The translations under genes and the position numbers were made by a program. 64,000 nt of DNA, taken from contig JAPTHN010000007.1 in assembly GCA_026936325.1 (NCBI GenBank), positions 20,361,974 to 20,425,973 of the forward strand, written 5' to 3'. Below the pieces are notes generated by a model. The model was given only the letters and a program-made list of their open reading frames with translations, did not search any database and was not told where the DNA came from. The DNA comes from Platynereis dumerilii. Its lineage: Eukaryota > Annelida > Polychaeta > Phyllodocida > Nereididae. Positions within the stretch are counted from its first letter, which is position 1, and every line of letters begins with the position of its first letter. Below, in pieces: positions 36,171 to 47,274 of the stretch.

Positions 36171-38503
36171 TATACTAGCACCAGGCTCAAAATTCATGCC
36201 TTCATGGCCCCGTGAGTTTAGAAAACCCTAGCAAATCATCAATTGCTATTTTATTTTATTCATTCATTTATTGAGCAGTAGGCCTAGATTATAATCGATC
36301 CAGAAGATTACAGCATGGGCTCAGGTACACAGTATCTTATCATTTATTGAAGTCTGGCACTGTATAATTATAGGCCTATGCTATATATGATATTCTGGCA
36401 GTAACATCTTTTGCTGAATGAAAAATAAGACCCAAGTACTACACAATATATATATATAGGCCTATATATACTCCCGGCGGGGTGGGGGGGGGTTATATAC
36501 TTTTGTCCCCTTATAAGTTATATCTCTGCATATTTTGATAATTTCAGACTTTGTTTACAAGATTTATATAAAGATATCTTTTTTATATTTAATATCATTG
36601 TAAGAGGATATAAAAACTATAGCCTCCCTTGTTCCACTGACAATTTCAATCTTCTATTGATTATGAGGAACTTGGGCGAAAAAACCCACTCTTAATATTC
36701 ATTCAGTTTAGGAGAAGACCATAAATGTAATATCAAGGGGAATTTTTTTCATACAAATAATTTCTTGCTCAGTTTCCAAGTGATGAAATAAATAAATTAT
36801 TTTGGCAGTCTTGAAATAAAAAATAATCACTACAGTCGTCACCATGAAATAAATAATTTCCCACCCAGGAAAATTCCAAGTCCCCCCTCCTGGAAACTAA
36901 ATGGTCGCCCCAAATATATGACAAAACGAAGATGACTCTCCGAGGTGCATTCAAAAAAATGCTCAGGTTCTTGTCTTCAACTTTCTTTTAGAAAGGCTCC
37001 TACAAAGAAAGAATATAATTGACTCTTCTCCTAACTTTGTTATTTAATTCCAGAAAAAAAAACCCATGCCATTTTTACACAAAATGCAGAATGAACATAC
37101 GGATTAATTTGATGCTGAGAAGAACATTAATTCTTTTTTTTTAAATTTGTAAGTTTTGTCATATCTTCCGAGTCCTAGCTGAAAAATCTTGTGGTTAACT
37201 GATGATTATCTCGTGAAATTACACCTCAGTTATCACATGGGAAACTGATATGTATTTGCAAATGTCAATCACGTGATTTTGTCACCAATTAACCATGTAA
37301 TTTTCCGGTGGCTAATCTTCACCACTTATAACCACGTTAGTTTCTGGTGAGTATCTTCACCACTTAACCAAGTGATTTTCTGGAGTAAACTCCCCATCCA
37401 CTCCAAATGCATGGGTTTAGGCCAATCTGGAGAAAACATCACACGTGTATCAAATGATAATCTGGTGATGGTCATCGTGTGTTTATCCCATCATTCCCAT
37501 GGAAATTGTTGGGAAATTCCCCCACATGAACAAAAACACATGATAACTCTCAGTTATGTCATGAAAATACCTACATGCATAACTGGGGGGGGGGCATATT
37601 CACATGCTTATCTGATGAAAATTATCACATGGTAATCTGGTGACAGTCATCACATGTTTATCCGGTGAAAATGTGGGAGTTCATGTGAACAAAAGCACGT
37701 AACAACTCTCAGTTATGTCATGTTCATCAGTTTTCCCCATGTTGATTATGTGATCTTCATGTGCATTGTCAGTTGGGCTGCTATTGGCCTAACTTAACAG
37801 AATCACATGCACCAGCGGCGGATCCAGACAGGATTTCTAGGGGTAGGGCATTTTTTGGCATTCACGGCCTGCGTTGGTACGTATTTTCTTCAAAATGCTG
37901 AATCTCTGTGGTCTTGGGTCGGACCTAGGCCCTCAATGTGCACTGTGCACTGACAGTCACCAGAGCTATAGGCTGAGCTGAATCCTGGGGAGAGGTGCAG
38001 CTCAGACCGGTTTGAAGGCATGTCTACCATTGAAAAATCCAGGAAATGTTTAATGTTCATATTTTTCCCTTTTTTGGCAAATTCTAGCAGTGTCAGGGAC
38101 ATAGCCAGAAACCAGGAAAGGGGGGTGTTGTTCCAAATGACCTTGGCGAGGCCTGTATGGCCGAAGGCTATTCGGCGGGAGGTTTGGGGCCGCAGAAGCA
38201 ACTGATTTTATGTTGCTGGATATTAATTGTGAGCAAATAAAGCTAATATCCTTTCATGGAAGGTCTGGTATAAAAAGCTAAGAATGCTGGTTTTTTCAAA
38301 AATTTTCTTAAGTTATCATTATACAAACTGTTTGAGATCCCCCTTACTCTGTGCCATGAGAAAAAAATGTATACCCCCCTCAAGTTTCAAGTGTATTTTT
38401 AGCGCCCCACCCTTCGGTTTCATGCGTATTTTTAAACATGTTTAAAAAGTTTGTACCCCTTCTGGCAAAACTAACCCAGTCATAAATTCTGAACGGTCCC
38501 TTA
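36171..38503. other. Interior of foldback: no gene; CACRTG-rich tract
   Basis: AT-rich interior with a short TATA microsatellite at about 36,450-36,472 and G runs near 36,477-36,490. At 37,170-37,790 there are many CACATG/CACGTG/CATGTG hexamers with a partial direct repeat. From 37,806 (CAGCGGCGGATCCAG) and 38,085 (GGGACATAGCCAG) there are starts resembling hAT-type MITE termini, without matching partners. No gene is supported. Confidence 0.5.
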
Positions 38504-38559
38504 GGCGTCGATCACTACTTCTATTGATAGCCAAATGAATTGCTGCGAAAAGTTGCATA

Positions 38560-39013
38560 GCCAGGTAATTGCCAGAGGGGGATGAGCATGCAGTCCTTCA
38601 GGGGGCAGTCGCGACAACTCGAACGATCGGGAAATTTTAATGCTAAAATTGTTGACATTTGGGAATGGTTTACAGGGCCGTAGCCTGCAGGGGGGTGGGG
38701 GGGGCGCAGAGCTCTAGAATTTTACAAAGAACAAGGTGTTATTTTTTGGGGCTAATAATGTTTCAGTACAGGTCTCCCCCCCCCTTAGATTTTGCTCAGC
38801 CTACAGCCCTGCTTTAAAATATATTTCTGACGCGATACGTCCAGGCATTTTCCTAAATGTTATTTTCATGTCTTCTGTCTACACTGCTCATATAATTATG
38901 GTATTACATATTGTATCTTTTAGCATTGAAATTTCCCGATCATGTGAGTTTGCACGACTCTCCCCTTGAAGGACTGCTTGTCCCCCTCTTCCCCCCTCTG
39001 GCAATTACGTGGC
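38560..39013. mobile_element. Middle foldback MITE, TA-flanked
   Basis: About 90-bp inverted arms: the left starts GCCAGGTAATTGCCAGAGGG and the right, complemented, GCCACGTAATTGCCAGAGGG. Both contain GCAGTCCTTCA and GATCGGGAAATTT. TA lies on both sides (38,558-38,559; 39,014-39,015). It is inserted in the left part of the outer element and itself carries a 139-bp MITE. Confidence 0.78.
38673..38811. mobile_element. Innermost 139-bp MITE
   Basis: Ends CAGGGCCGTAGCCTGC and, complemented, CAGGGCTGTAGGCTGA, with C/G-rich homopolymer runs just inside both ends. It interrupts the loop side of the middle foldback. TTTA occurs on both outer sides (offset by one base on the right). CAGGG termini suggest a hAT-like element, but the target duplication is not clean. 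Confidence 0.6.
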
Positions 39014-39411
39014 TATACATTTTAATCTCAGGCTATGAAACCTGAATCCGTTCAGAACTATTGAGCCGAGGCAGTATGAGCAGCCTCAGCCACGGCACTG
39101 TACATATTGTATATAAAGTATATAGTTTTATTAACATTTTCCGTCCATTTGCGCACCTACTATTAACTTTCCGTCCATTTGCGCACGTTCTATTAACTAT
39201 TTACATGCTTCGATCTGAACATAGAGGTCCACTGACCTGCGTTCAGTTAAATTCTTAACATTTCTTAACATATACTAATGATTGTGGTAATTTTTTTGGC
39301 TATAAACAGAAGTGGTGATCGACGCCTGAACACAAATTTCAGGTCTTCAATACATCATTTCGTACCTCAAATTCAGGGGGTGATATTGGGCAAAATCTTG
39401 ACAGTTTGAAC

Positions 39412-39873
39412 CAGGGCTTTGGAGTCAGTTAACAATTGAACCGCCTCCGACTTCCAACTCCTTTGGCCTTGTAAAAAGCGATTCCTTTATATAATAGGTC
39501 TCCAGAATTACCACTCTGACTGCGACTCCCGACTCCGGTTATCGGCAGTCATGCTCACAAATATTACATGGTTAACAGGGCAGAAAAAGTATTTAATTAA
39601 TAAGTTTTTATGGGATTCTGTACATGAAAACTTATACAGAAAGTTTGTGTAACATTTGGTGTACATTTAACTTTTATGTAACTTTGTGTTTTTTAATTAT
39701 ATATATATAATTAAAAAACACACAGTTACATAAAAGTTAAATGTACACCAATTAAATAAATTATTTTTTGGAGTCAAGAGTCACCTAGGCCTATTTAATT
39801 TTCGACTCCGACTGAGACTCAGACTCCACCTGAAAATCAAAGTTCGAATCTGACTCCGACTCCACATTTCCAG
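39412..39873. mobile_element. hAT-like MITE with GACTCCGACTC motifs (tentative)
   Basis: Starts CAGGGCTTTGGAGTCAG and ends, complemented, CTGGAAATGTGGAGTCGG. Variants of GACTCCGACTC are reiterated near both ends. No clear 8-bp duplication flanks it. It contains the 94-bp palindrome at 39,657-39,750. Confidence 0.5.
39657..39750. repeat. 94-bp near-perfect palindrome
   Basis: Two 47-bp arms meet at an alternating TA centre. The left arm starts TGGTGTACATTTAACTTTTA and the right arm is its reverse complement with a single mismatch. This could form a cruciform or a long hairpin transcript. Confidence 0.95.
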
Positions 39874-40210
39874 TCAAATATTGACATCCCTCCCCTTCAT
39901 GCAGATTTTAGTAACATTTTAAGTAATATTTACTCTCTTAGTAATTGCCTCTAAATAGCCCACACCGGTGCTTATGGGGTTTAAAACACAAACGCACTCA
40001 CTCACTCTGAATTAGTAATAATTGTGTATTTCAACAAAGGTTCTCATTTTTGTTCAAGGCACTTCAGTGCGCATCCTCACTTCTCAGTGTAAGCCTGTTG
40101 AGCCTACCCTGACCACTATATACTGTTTCGTGAAGTTGTAACATAAAGATTAACTCTCCCCTGGTGTGAAAGACATAATTTTAAAACAGTTTGAGATCGC
40201 TAAAAGCAAT

Positions 40211-40363
40211 CAGTGGCGTATTTAGGGGGGGGCATTGGGCCATGCCAGCCCCCCCCCCCCAGGCCAAAAATTAACATGAAAGAGATAGGAAAAGCCGTGG
40301 AGCGCCGCGTATTCACCCCATGTAATGGCCCCTCCCCTCAGGCCATTTCTAGATACATCCCTG
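40211..40363. mobile_element. 153-bp hAT-like MITE
   Basis: Ends CAGTGGCGTATTTAGG and, complemented, CAGGGATGTATCTAGA. The outside 8-mers are AAAGCAAT and AAAGAAAT (7 of 8 match), as expected of an 8-bp hAT target duplication. The interior holds long G and C runs. No coding capacity. Confidence 0.72.
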
Positions 40364-40984
40364 AAAGAAATTGATAGGATGGTTGAGTGTTTAATTCATT
40401 GTTGCCTGTTAATTGTTTGAATGAGTTTCTTTGTAGAAAACTATACAATTATTTAAATCACGGCGGAAAAAAGCTGTAAAGGATTCGAAAACTTCAGAAT
40501 TTTATAGTACTTGTTGGCAGGGTGAATGAAAATGAACCATGCAATGGGAGGTCAGGGAGGATGCTTCAGTGACAGTCCAGTTGTGAGATCCTCAGCTGCG
40601 TGAGCCTCTCATCTTTTTTTTCAACAAAATAATTATGAGGTTCTGAATGGGGGGAACAACAGATAAAAGGGGCAACAAATTCAATTTTAAGTGAAACCAA
40701 GGCACTCCCGTTAGAAATCCCAATACATTGTAGACCTAGTTAATAATCAATTATCTTTCTGAAAAAGATTGCCAAACTGATAACATTCTTTTTAATCAAT
40801 GGTTGTCCTCTACAGATTATCAGGCCTACACTTTACTTAGGCCTAGCCTACAGGTTGGTCTTGTCCTAGAAACAGCAGAGAAAAAAATCCTGCATAATTC
40901 CCTAAATCTCATACAGTGTATATTTTATAGAAATTTCACTGAAAATTGGGTTATTTTACCAAATTGACAATGACGGCATACTTT
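40364..40984. other. Foldback interior without recognised feature
   Basis: No frame or terminal repeat is seen. One TAGGCCTA 8-mer occurs near 40,838. The right arm of the large foldback starts at about 40,985. Confidence 0.5.
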
Positions 40985-41312
40985 CTTGTTGTTGGGATAT
41001 TTTGACAAGCCCAGACTGAGGGATTTGTTAAGATCATCTATCACAGCTTGGATTTGACGCGCGCTTTCATTGCTTTATAATTTTTTCTCGTTTATGCCGC
41101 TCGGATATGTTGTGCGCCTGGAAGAGGGCTTTCCAACAAGCCAACATTCATTGAAATCCGTTAAGAATTGAGCGAGCTAGATTTTTTTTTCTGAGACAAG
41201 TCACATATTTTGCTCTATAACGTCATGTAGCAGGCCAGCCAGTTGGGTTGGTAGCCTCGTTTTCGTCCCATGACGCAGGGAATCCCGTAGCTCATTAAGA
41301 GGCGTGAATTAT

Positions 41313-42480
41313 ATGGGCATCTGAATACCATCAAGAGTCACTGTACAGAAATCTACTGAAGCTTGTTTGTTGTCATCAAGGGGAACTATGAGTTGGTAAA
41401 GTCATGTTTACATTACATGCATGAAATCTAATATCCATTCACTAACCACTTGTCTCCCTGTCTTGTGCAAATGAAGCCAATGTTATTGTATCATTTTGAA
41501 TGGCAACTCCACTGTTGACCTGCATGTGTCAGAAAAGACTGCCTGGTCCCCCTCCAGTATCAACATTGGAAATGACCAAGCCATGGCTGAAATATTCTCT
41601 TAAGCTCGATATATACGTATATCGCAGTTGCACCTGAATTTCCTTTACAAATTTACTTTGTGGTTTGTTTTTCTGTTTATGTTCATATAACTATCCTTGA
41701 GTGTGTCTTGTTTTGTAATTTGTTTACTTCCACGAACATGTAGAATCAGAACGGAATATATATCGACTCTCGTTTTGCATATAAATTTCTGCCATCGCCT
41801 TAAATAAATTAATTTTGTCCTTATTGCACAATTTTGTTCAACTCAGAAATCATTCCAAAGCATATCTTTGAGAGAACTATATAACTTATTAATGACAAGA
41901 AATGCTCATCTGAATAATATAGCAGTAGGCTTACACAACATCGACTTAAAATTTAATGATAAGTTTGGCTGCTATAACCGTAAATATTGCCGTAATTTAT
42001 ATGACATAATATTATTGAAAGTGCTCACATTTTTGTTCTTGAAAAATCAACATTTGTAGCAGTTCATCCAATATATCAGTCATGGCAGATATAATTGACT
42101 TATATTCAAAGTAGGGGCTTTTGAGTTTCTCCATATGTATTTATTTCACTGACACACTAAATGAAATTATTTATTTCGTGAGAAGGATGTCCTGAAATAT
42201 TTGTTTCTAAATAAAACAATACTGTTTGAAAATTGTGGTTTCAAGAGTGCAAATATGAATTGAATCAATTGATTTTATTTCACCAAAACTAGGCAAACAT
42301 TTTTTTTATTGAAATGCCCAAACCTTCCACCCCCTGGATAATTACATCATCATAATTATAATTTAGTATGCAGCATTAGGCTTGTATTGAGTTATAGATT
42401 ATTTGTATGAGCCATTCATTTGCATTGTGCCAATGGTTGTATTGACAAATTGAGTTACTTCATAATTATTGAAGATTCCA
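41313..42480 (+). repeat. R-family unit U2, right part (block E)
   Basis: Resumes the R unit after the foldback. It matches 47,370-48,170 and 33,880-34,640, for example through AAAAGACTGCCTGG, TTGAGTGTGTCTTG-type and TAATTTGTTTACTT phrases. The inverted core that follows block E in U1 and U3 is not found here. Confidence 0.75.
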
Positions 42481-43267
42481 TCAGCAGGCTGTATGTCAAT
42501 GCGGCTTCACATCATACCTATTCTTTATTCTAATGGCATTAATTTACGAGAATGGTCTGTGTGGCTATGAAGCAGTCTCTCGTGATGTTGCTGTCATTTA
42601 TTCTGGCGAATAGGGCATTAAAAATATCAATTTGACCGGGTGTAATGCAGTAACACAGTTTCATAATGTAAAGTATGTCAGTAATTGTTTTTTGACAATG
42701 TTCACACATCTGGTAAAACACTTTATGCCATTTTTGTTTTGATGACCCAAATATTCTAGATCTGAATTTGGCTCTCCTTAGATTAGGTGCCCATGGAAAA
42801 TTGTAATCTTTTTATTTTTAACTTCCAAACTGGCTTTGCCACTTCATAAGTACATTTTAGTCTTCTAATCGTCTTATCATCATGCCTTACAAAACTTGAT
42901 AGTTTGTTTATTGAGACATATTTACACATACAAATGTTTAAAATACTGACAAAAAAACTATTATGGTGTAGAAGATTGGAATCGTGTCTGCTTAAAGCGA
43001 CAATTTAGGCAGTTCTTAGAGCTTAATTAGCAGTCAGCTAATGCTATGTTGTCCTTCTCACTTCATTACACAACCTCATTATGAAGCTGATTAAATGTGG
43101 TTGCCTATTTCAGTTGAAAGTGAAATTCTGAAAGCCTGGATTGAAGCTTTCCTTCTTTATTTTCAAAATAACTCAATGGCACACATTATAGTTTTATTTA
43201 AAAGTAGATAGAAATGGTTGATGCAGATTTGATATAGAATATAAATTGAACTGAGGAACTGTAATTA
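42481..43267 (+). repeat. R-family block F, copy 1 (pairs with 61,430)
   Basis: Duplicated at 61,430-62,320. On the minus strand both copies read a short frame with CEHCQ, DIF and NDS-TRDCF (42,539-42,721 and 61,431-61,616), about 60% alike at the residue level. DNA identity is similar or higher, so coding is not established. The later part (43,000-43,130) shares TTAATTAGCAGTCAGCTAAT. The block is interrupted at 43,268 by a foldback MITE. Confidence 0.75.
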
Positions 43268-44444
43268 CAGTCCTTGTCATACTTATGTGGAATCTCAAGT
43301 TTTTTTAGAGGCGATGCATCAGCCCTTCGCTTATATAGTCTTAGTTACTCTATTTAGAGCCACTCGCCTCTGTATAGATGGCCACAGGCCTCCCGACAGG
43401 AGGCTTTTTCTAAGATTTAAGAATGAGCCTGTGAAACTTCGTCATCAGAACGGATGGCCAGCGTCGTAGTAAAATGCGGACGGGCCTAATTTGCGGAACG
43501 ACGGGCCGCGGGATTTCGTAATAAAACGCGGATGCGCAGTTGCGGAACGGGACGCTTTTTGCGGGATCGGGCCAAATTAAATGTAGATGGAGTGAAATAT
43601 GTGGAACAAGCTGAATTTGCTTTAATAATCGCCTCTATTTTTTTTTTGAAAAAATTTTCTTGTTTCTATGCTGTTGAACTGTGATGTCAGAGATGACTCT
43701 ATTCTAGCATTGCAATATATGTAAATTAACTACAAGCTGTGACGTCATTTAAAACTGGGTCGGATTCCCCAGCTTCTAGCCAATGTTGATCCTCCTGAAC
43801 TGAGCGTCACAGTTTCAACACAGTGTCAGAGTAAGAGTTTTATCAGGGATAGCCCCTACAACTACGTCATCACAGCTTGATAGCCAATGGGCTGACCGTA
43901 AACTACATCATCACAGTTCAAACATTGATATATTGAATGAAGAATTACATTTTTGATCCCAATGATTTATCACAGCAATCACCAGTCTAATCCTACCAAA
44001 TGGCAGGTTTGTGAGCATTCACAGTAGACAACTATTATAATCCCCACAGAGTTGTTTGATAAATCTATAAACTTGCTAATTTACAACTTTAAACTTTGAT
44101 GGAAGTTGGTATAAACAGAATGCTTTGACAATTTGTTTGTAAACACATGGCTTATGTTATGTATATTTGTTCTGGCAGCCCATTGGCTGAGAGGCTGTGA
44201 TGTCAAACTTGCATGGGTTTTTCCCAGACCCAATTTTAACTCTGACACTGAGTTGAAACTGTGATGCTCAGTTTGGTGGATTCGCATTGGTTAGAAGCTG
44301 GAGAATCTGACCCAGTTTGAAATGACATCACAGCTTGTAGTTGATTTACATATATTGCAATGCTAGAATAGAGCCATCTCTGACATCACAGTTCAATGGC
44401 ATAGAAAAAAAACTTGAGATTCCACGTAAGTATGACAAGGACTG
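43268..44444. mobile_element. Foldback Tc1-type MITE with iterated CTGTGATGTCA motifs
   Basis: A 1,177-bp element. The termini CAGTCCTTGTCATACTTATG and, complemented, CAGTCCTTGTCATACTTACG extend over about 40 bp, and the inverted homology continues for about 350 bp once an insertion in the left arm is set aside. TA flanks it (43,266-43,267; 44,445-44,446). The uninterrupted homologue at about 62,317-62,345 supports insertion. The arms repeat CTGTGATGTCA and its complement about ten times. CAGT termini and TA target fit Tc1-like elements. No transposase. Confidence 0.88.
43308..43635. mobile_element. 328-bp MITE nested in the foldback arm
   Basis: Ends GAGGCGAT and ATCGCCTC with TA outside (43,306-43,307; 43,636-43,637), inserted in the T-rich run of the foldback's left arm, which lacks a counterpart in the right arm. 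The interior is unusually CG-rich for this window, with reiterated GCGGA and GGGCC motifs (43,470-43,575), some shared with 18,530-18,560. Confidence 0.75.
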
Positions 44445-44446
44445 TA

Positions 44447-45995
44447 ATAAAAATGACCTTCTTAAGATGTTTCAACTCAACCTAATGACAACACATCATT
44501 TCTGAATTAAAATTTCCCAATGCTATTAATATAGATGAATTTTGAAATCAGAAAATAATAATAAACAGCTGCATGTACATTTGACAGTCGGTGTGAAAAG
44601 TTTGTGCGGAATTAGGCTTGTATTTCTTGTTAGCTTGGTTTCTATGCCAATGATATTGCCTCTATCTTGCATCCATACATTTTTATGTGCACAATACTCT
44701 GAATTTAAATTATTTACAAATAAATTAATTAAATATTGGTCACTCAATAATCCTTTTTCAATTTCCTTCAAATTAATTTACGTTTATGTGTTATATAAAG
44801 TCTCTACATGTATTTTATTCGTATTTCAGAGCTCTCAGTGGGAGAAGCTACAATTTGTTGATTCCAAATAATTTATTAATTGGTATTTTAGCATCATTTT
44901 CTCCATTGTTTTCGACATTGTGCGCACAAAATTAGTGTAATCTGCCACCTTGACATCGACTGGAATGGTGGCCTAGCTACTTTAGGAGTGAGTAAACACC
45001 TGTCCCTTCTACTGGTAACAGACAATGCATTGAACGTGCTCTTCAATTCAGACAGGAGTAATTATATTTAATGGAGGAGAGTGCACTGAAAATATGCTGT
45101 GTCTGAATTAAAATATTGTAGTTTTCCTTAAACCTACAAGATGAAATGAATGGAAAAGTGGGGGAAAAGGCAGCCCAATATTTTAGCATTTCCTCATTTT
45201 CAGTTGTATTGTTTGATTTCAATTTCGACAGACTTGAAACAATAACCAAGCATTAGCCCCTAGTATCAGTATCCAATCAGTGGTCCAATCAGTGGTCCAA
45301 TCAGTGGTCCAATCAGTGATCTATAAATACAGCAGTACTGATCTACAAAATTTGGTTTCTTAACTCCGCAAGAGCCATAATTATTAAGATGTGCCATTGG
45401 TGTGGATTTTCTAATTTGTATTGTCTTATCTTTCAAGAACTGACTTCTTGACATTGTGTTGCAGAGTAATTTCAAGAGAAGACAATAGAGTGACAAAAAC
45501 CTTTTCACCTGTCCAACCCTAAACTTTCTAGAATTATATCTATGGTACTGGAAATTTATTGCTGGTTGAATACATAGCCAAGTACAGAAGTAACCGGGTT
45601 CCATTAACATCTTCCTCCCTTTACTTTGTGGAATTATATCAATGGTACTGGTCATTAACTGTAGGTTATAGGCCGATTACAGCAACATGCTGAAGTTACC
45701 ACGTTCCATTTAATTTACATTTGAATAGCAATTGAATCCTGGGGCTATACGAAGCAAGCCTATAGGGAGCATGGCGACAGACTGGTCTGCTTGAGTCTAA
45801 ATCTGACTTCAATTACTGCCAGCTTTAAACTGATGACTGACAATAGCTGCCCAAAGCTTTTTGTCTGGTCACTGGGGACCCACAAGACAGAGTGACCAAC
45901 TGACGAATGAAAATGGCACCTTAGAGATTCCAGGGTATAGCTAAAAAAAACGAACATGCCTATATATATTGACAAGAAGGAGTCTATTCTTCCTA
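44447..45995 (+). repeat. R-family unit U3, left part (blocks G', D, core)
   Basis: Matches 62,340-62,430 and 63,565-64,000, then U1. Block D is at 44,960-45,060 (AATCTGCCACCTTGACA at 44,939). The forward core has GACTTCAATTACTGCCAGC at 45,805-45,823. A small tandem repeat (GTCCAATCAGTG units, 45,270-45,318) is local to this copy. Mar-N1 copy 5 interrupts the unit at 45,996. Confidence 0.8.
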
Positions 45996-47272
45996 CAGGG
46001 TGAGCCAAAAAAAAGTAGACACTTCTTTAAGTGGTCATAAGATAATCAATTTTTGCCACAGGACTTTGATTTATGGCTCATTGTTTTTGGTAATCATCAC
46101 CACATTGCGTTTGAAAGGTGAAAACGACAGACATACCTGCATAGCCTTGCTACTTTAAAAAAGTATGAGTTGTCCCTTATTTTTGCTGTGCCGAGTTGAA
46201 GAGGATGCATAAATAAGGCTGTTGAAAATGTCAATATGAGTGTTCGGAGATATAAAATACTGATTGAAATTTGTTGACTGGTATGCAAAGAAGCTTGACC
46301 TAGGAAACTGTGGTCCTGAAAACATCAGAACCCCCTAGAATAATGTCAAATGGTCATTCAGGGCATAATATGCCAGGTCTAGGAGAGATAATTTCACATT
46401 AGCAGGATATATTTGAAAAGTAAAGCCAGAAAGTGTCCTATAATCAAGCATGGAGGTCTAACATATGCCTTGTTCCTTAAGAATGAATTGCTTTATGTCT
46501 AACTCTGAAATTGTGGCGCATGAAATGGAGATGTGAGGACTTGATTGGTCATTATGTGCCACCAATCTCTCCATGTGTAGATAATCACAGACAATGCTTT
46601 AATCCAAGTATTGTCAAGATACTGCTAGAAAATGTAGTTGACATACTACAAAAACAAACAAAAAGTTGTTTCAGGACCATGTGCATCATATTAATGGAAT
46701 TTGGGCAATTACTACCCAGGTGGTTGACAGAAAGGCATATATTTCATTATACGTAAAGGAGCTGATAAAATATATAGTGAACCTGGATGATTAATACATT
46801 AAATCACAGCTGCAGGTGAACAAACTATGTTCTGAACATAAATATACATTCTGGCCAGATTAAACCCATGCACAGTATCTCAAAAGTGGTCAGTCAAAAT
46901 GTTAGTTAAATTCGATCAGAAGTAATCTTTTCTTGCCAAGCCTTGATTACCTGCAATATGACTAAATCACAATGGCAAATATAGAAGGCATTACCTTTAA
47001 GACATTAAAGCTTTTAGCTGACTTTGAAAAAAAAAATTTATGCAAGAAACAGACAAAAACTTCAAAGAACATCAATTTCAAGGATATAGGTTATATTAAG
47101 GGTCACTGTTAGGTCAATTTTGCAACTAGGACAAAATAACTTTAGCAATATTTTGTCAATATGGAGGTACATCTCTGTGCATAATTCCATGAAGATTGTG
47201 TACTTTTGAGCGGCAGTGTGTAATTGCTAAAGTTCATTTATAGAAGTGTCTACTTTTTTTTGGCTCACCCTG
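45996..47272 (+). mobile_element. Mar-N1 copy 5
   Basis: A 1,277-bp full-length copy with intact termini and TA at 45,994-45,995 and 47,273-47,274. It matches copy 1 in the diagnostic variants (TTGTTTTTGG, GCTGACTTTG, CAATATTTTG), although copy 1 is 26 kb away and copies 2-4 lie nearer to copy 1. Inserted within R unit U3. Confidence 0.95.
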
Positions 47273-47274
47273 TA

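Larger units (their letters stand above)
38504..39326. mobile_element. Outer foldback MITE holding two nested elements
   Basis: The left terminus GGCGTCGATCACTACTTC and the right terminus, complemented, GGCGTCGATCACCACTTC continue for about 40 bp of inverted homology. TA lies before the left end and TG after the right end, consistent with a decayed TA duplication. Positions 38,560-39,013 inside it are a second element. The remaining right half contains a small tandem repeat of TTTCCGTCCATTTGCGCAC at about 39,139-39,190. Confidence 0.7.
35867..41312. mobile_element. 5.4-kb foldback DNA element with ~300-bp inverted arms
   Basis: The left arm (35,867-36,170) and right arm (40,985-41,312) are inverted repeats. 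Shared phrases include AAAACGAGGCTACC, AAATCTAGCTCGCTCAATTC and GAGCTTGTCAAAAT-like sequence. Outside the arms the R unit is continuous with its uninterrupted counterpart around 47,350-47,385, so this is an insertion. The outermost bases are TTCACGAC on the left and, complemented, TTCACGCC on the right; a clean target duplication is not visible. The interior holds no transposase frame and several smaller elements. A deleted relative of an autonomous DNA transposon is likely; the superfamily is unclear. Confidence 0.75.
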
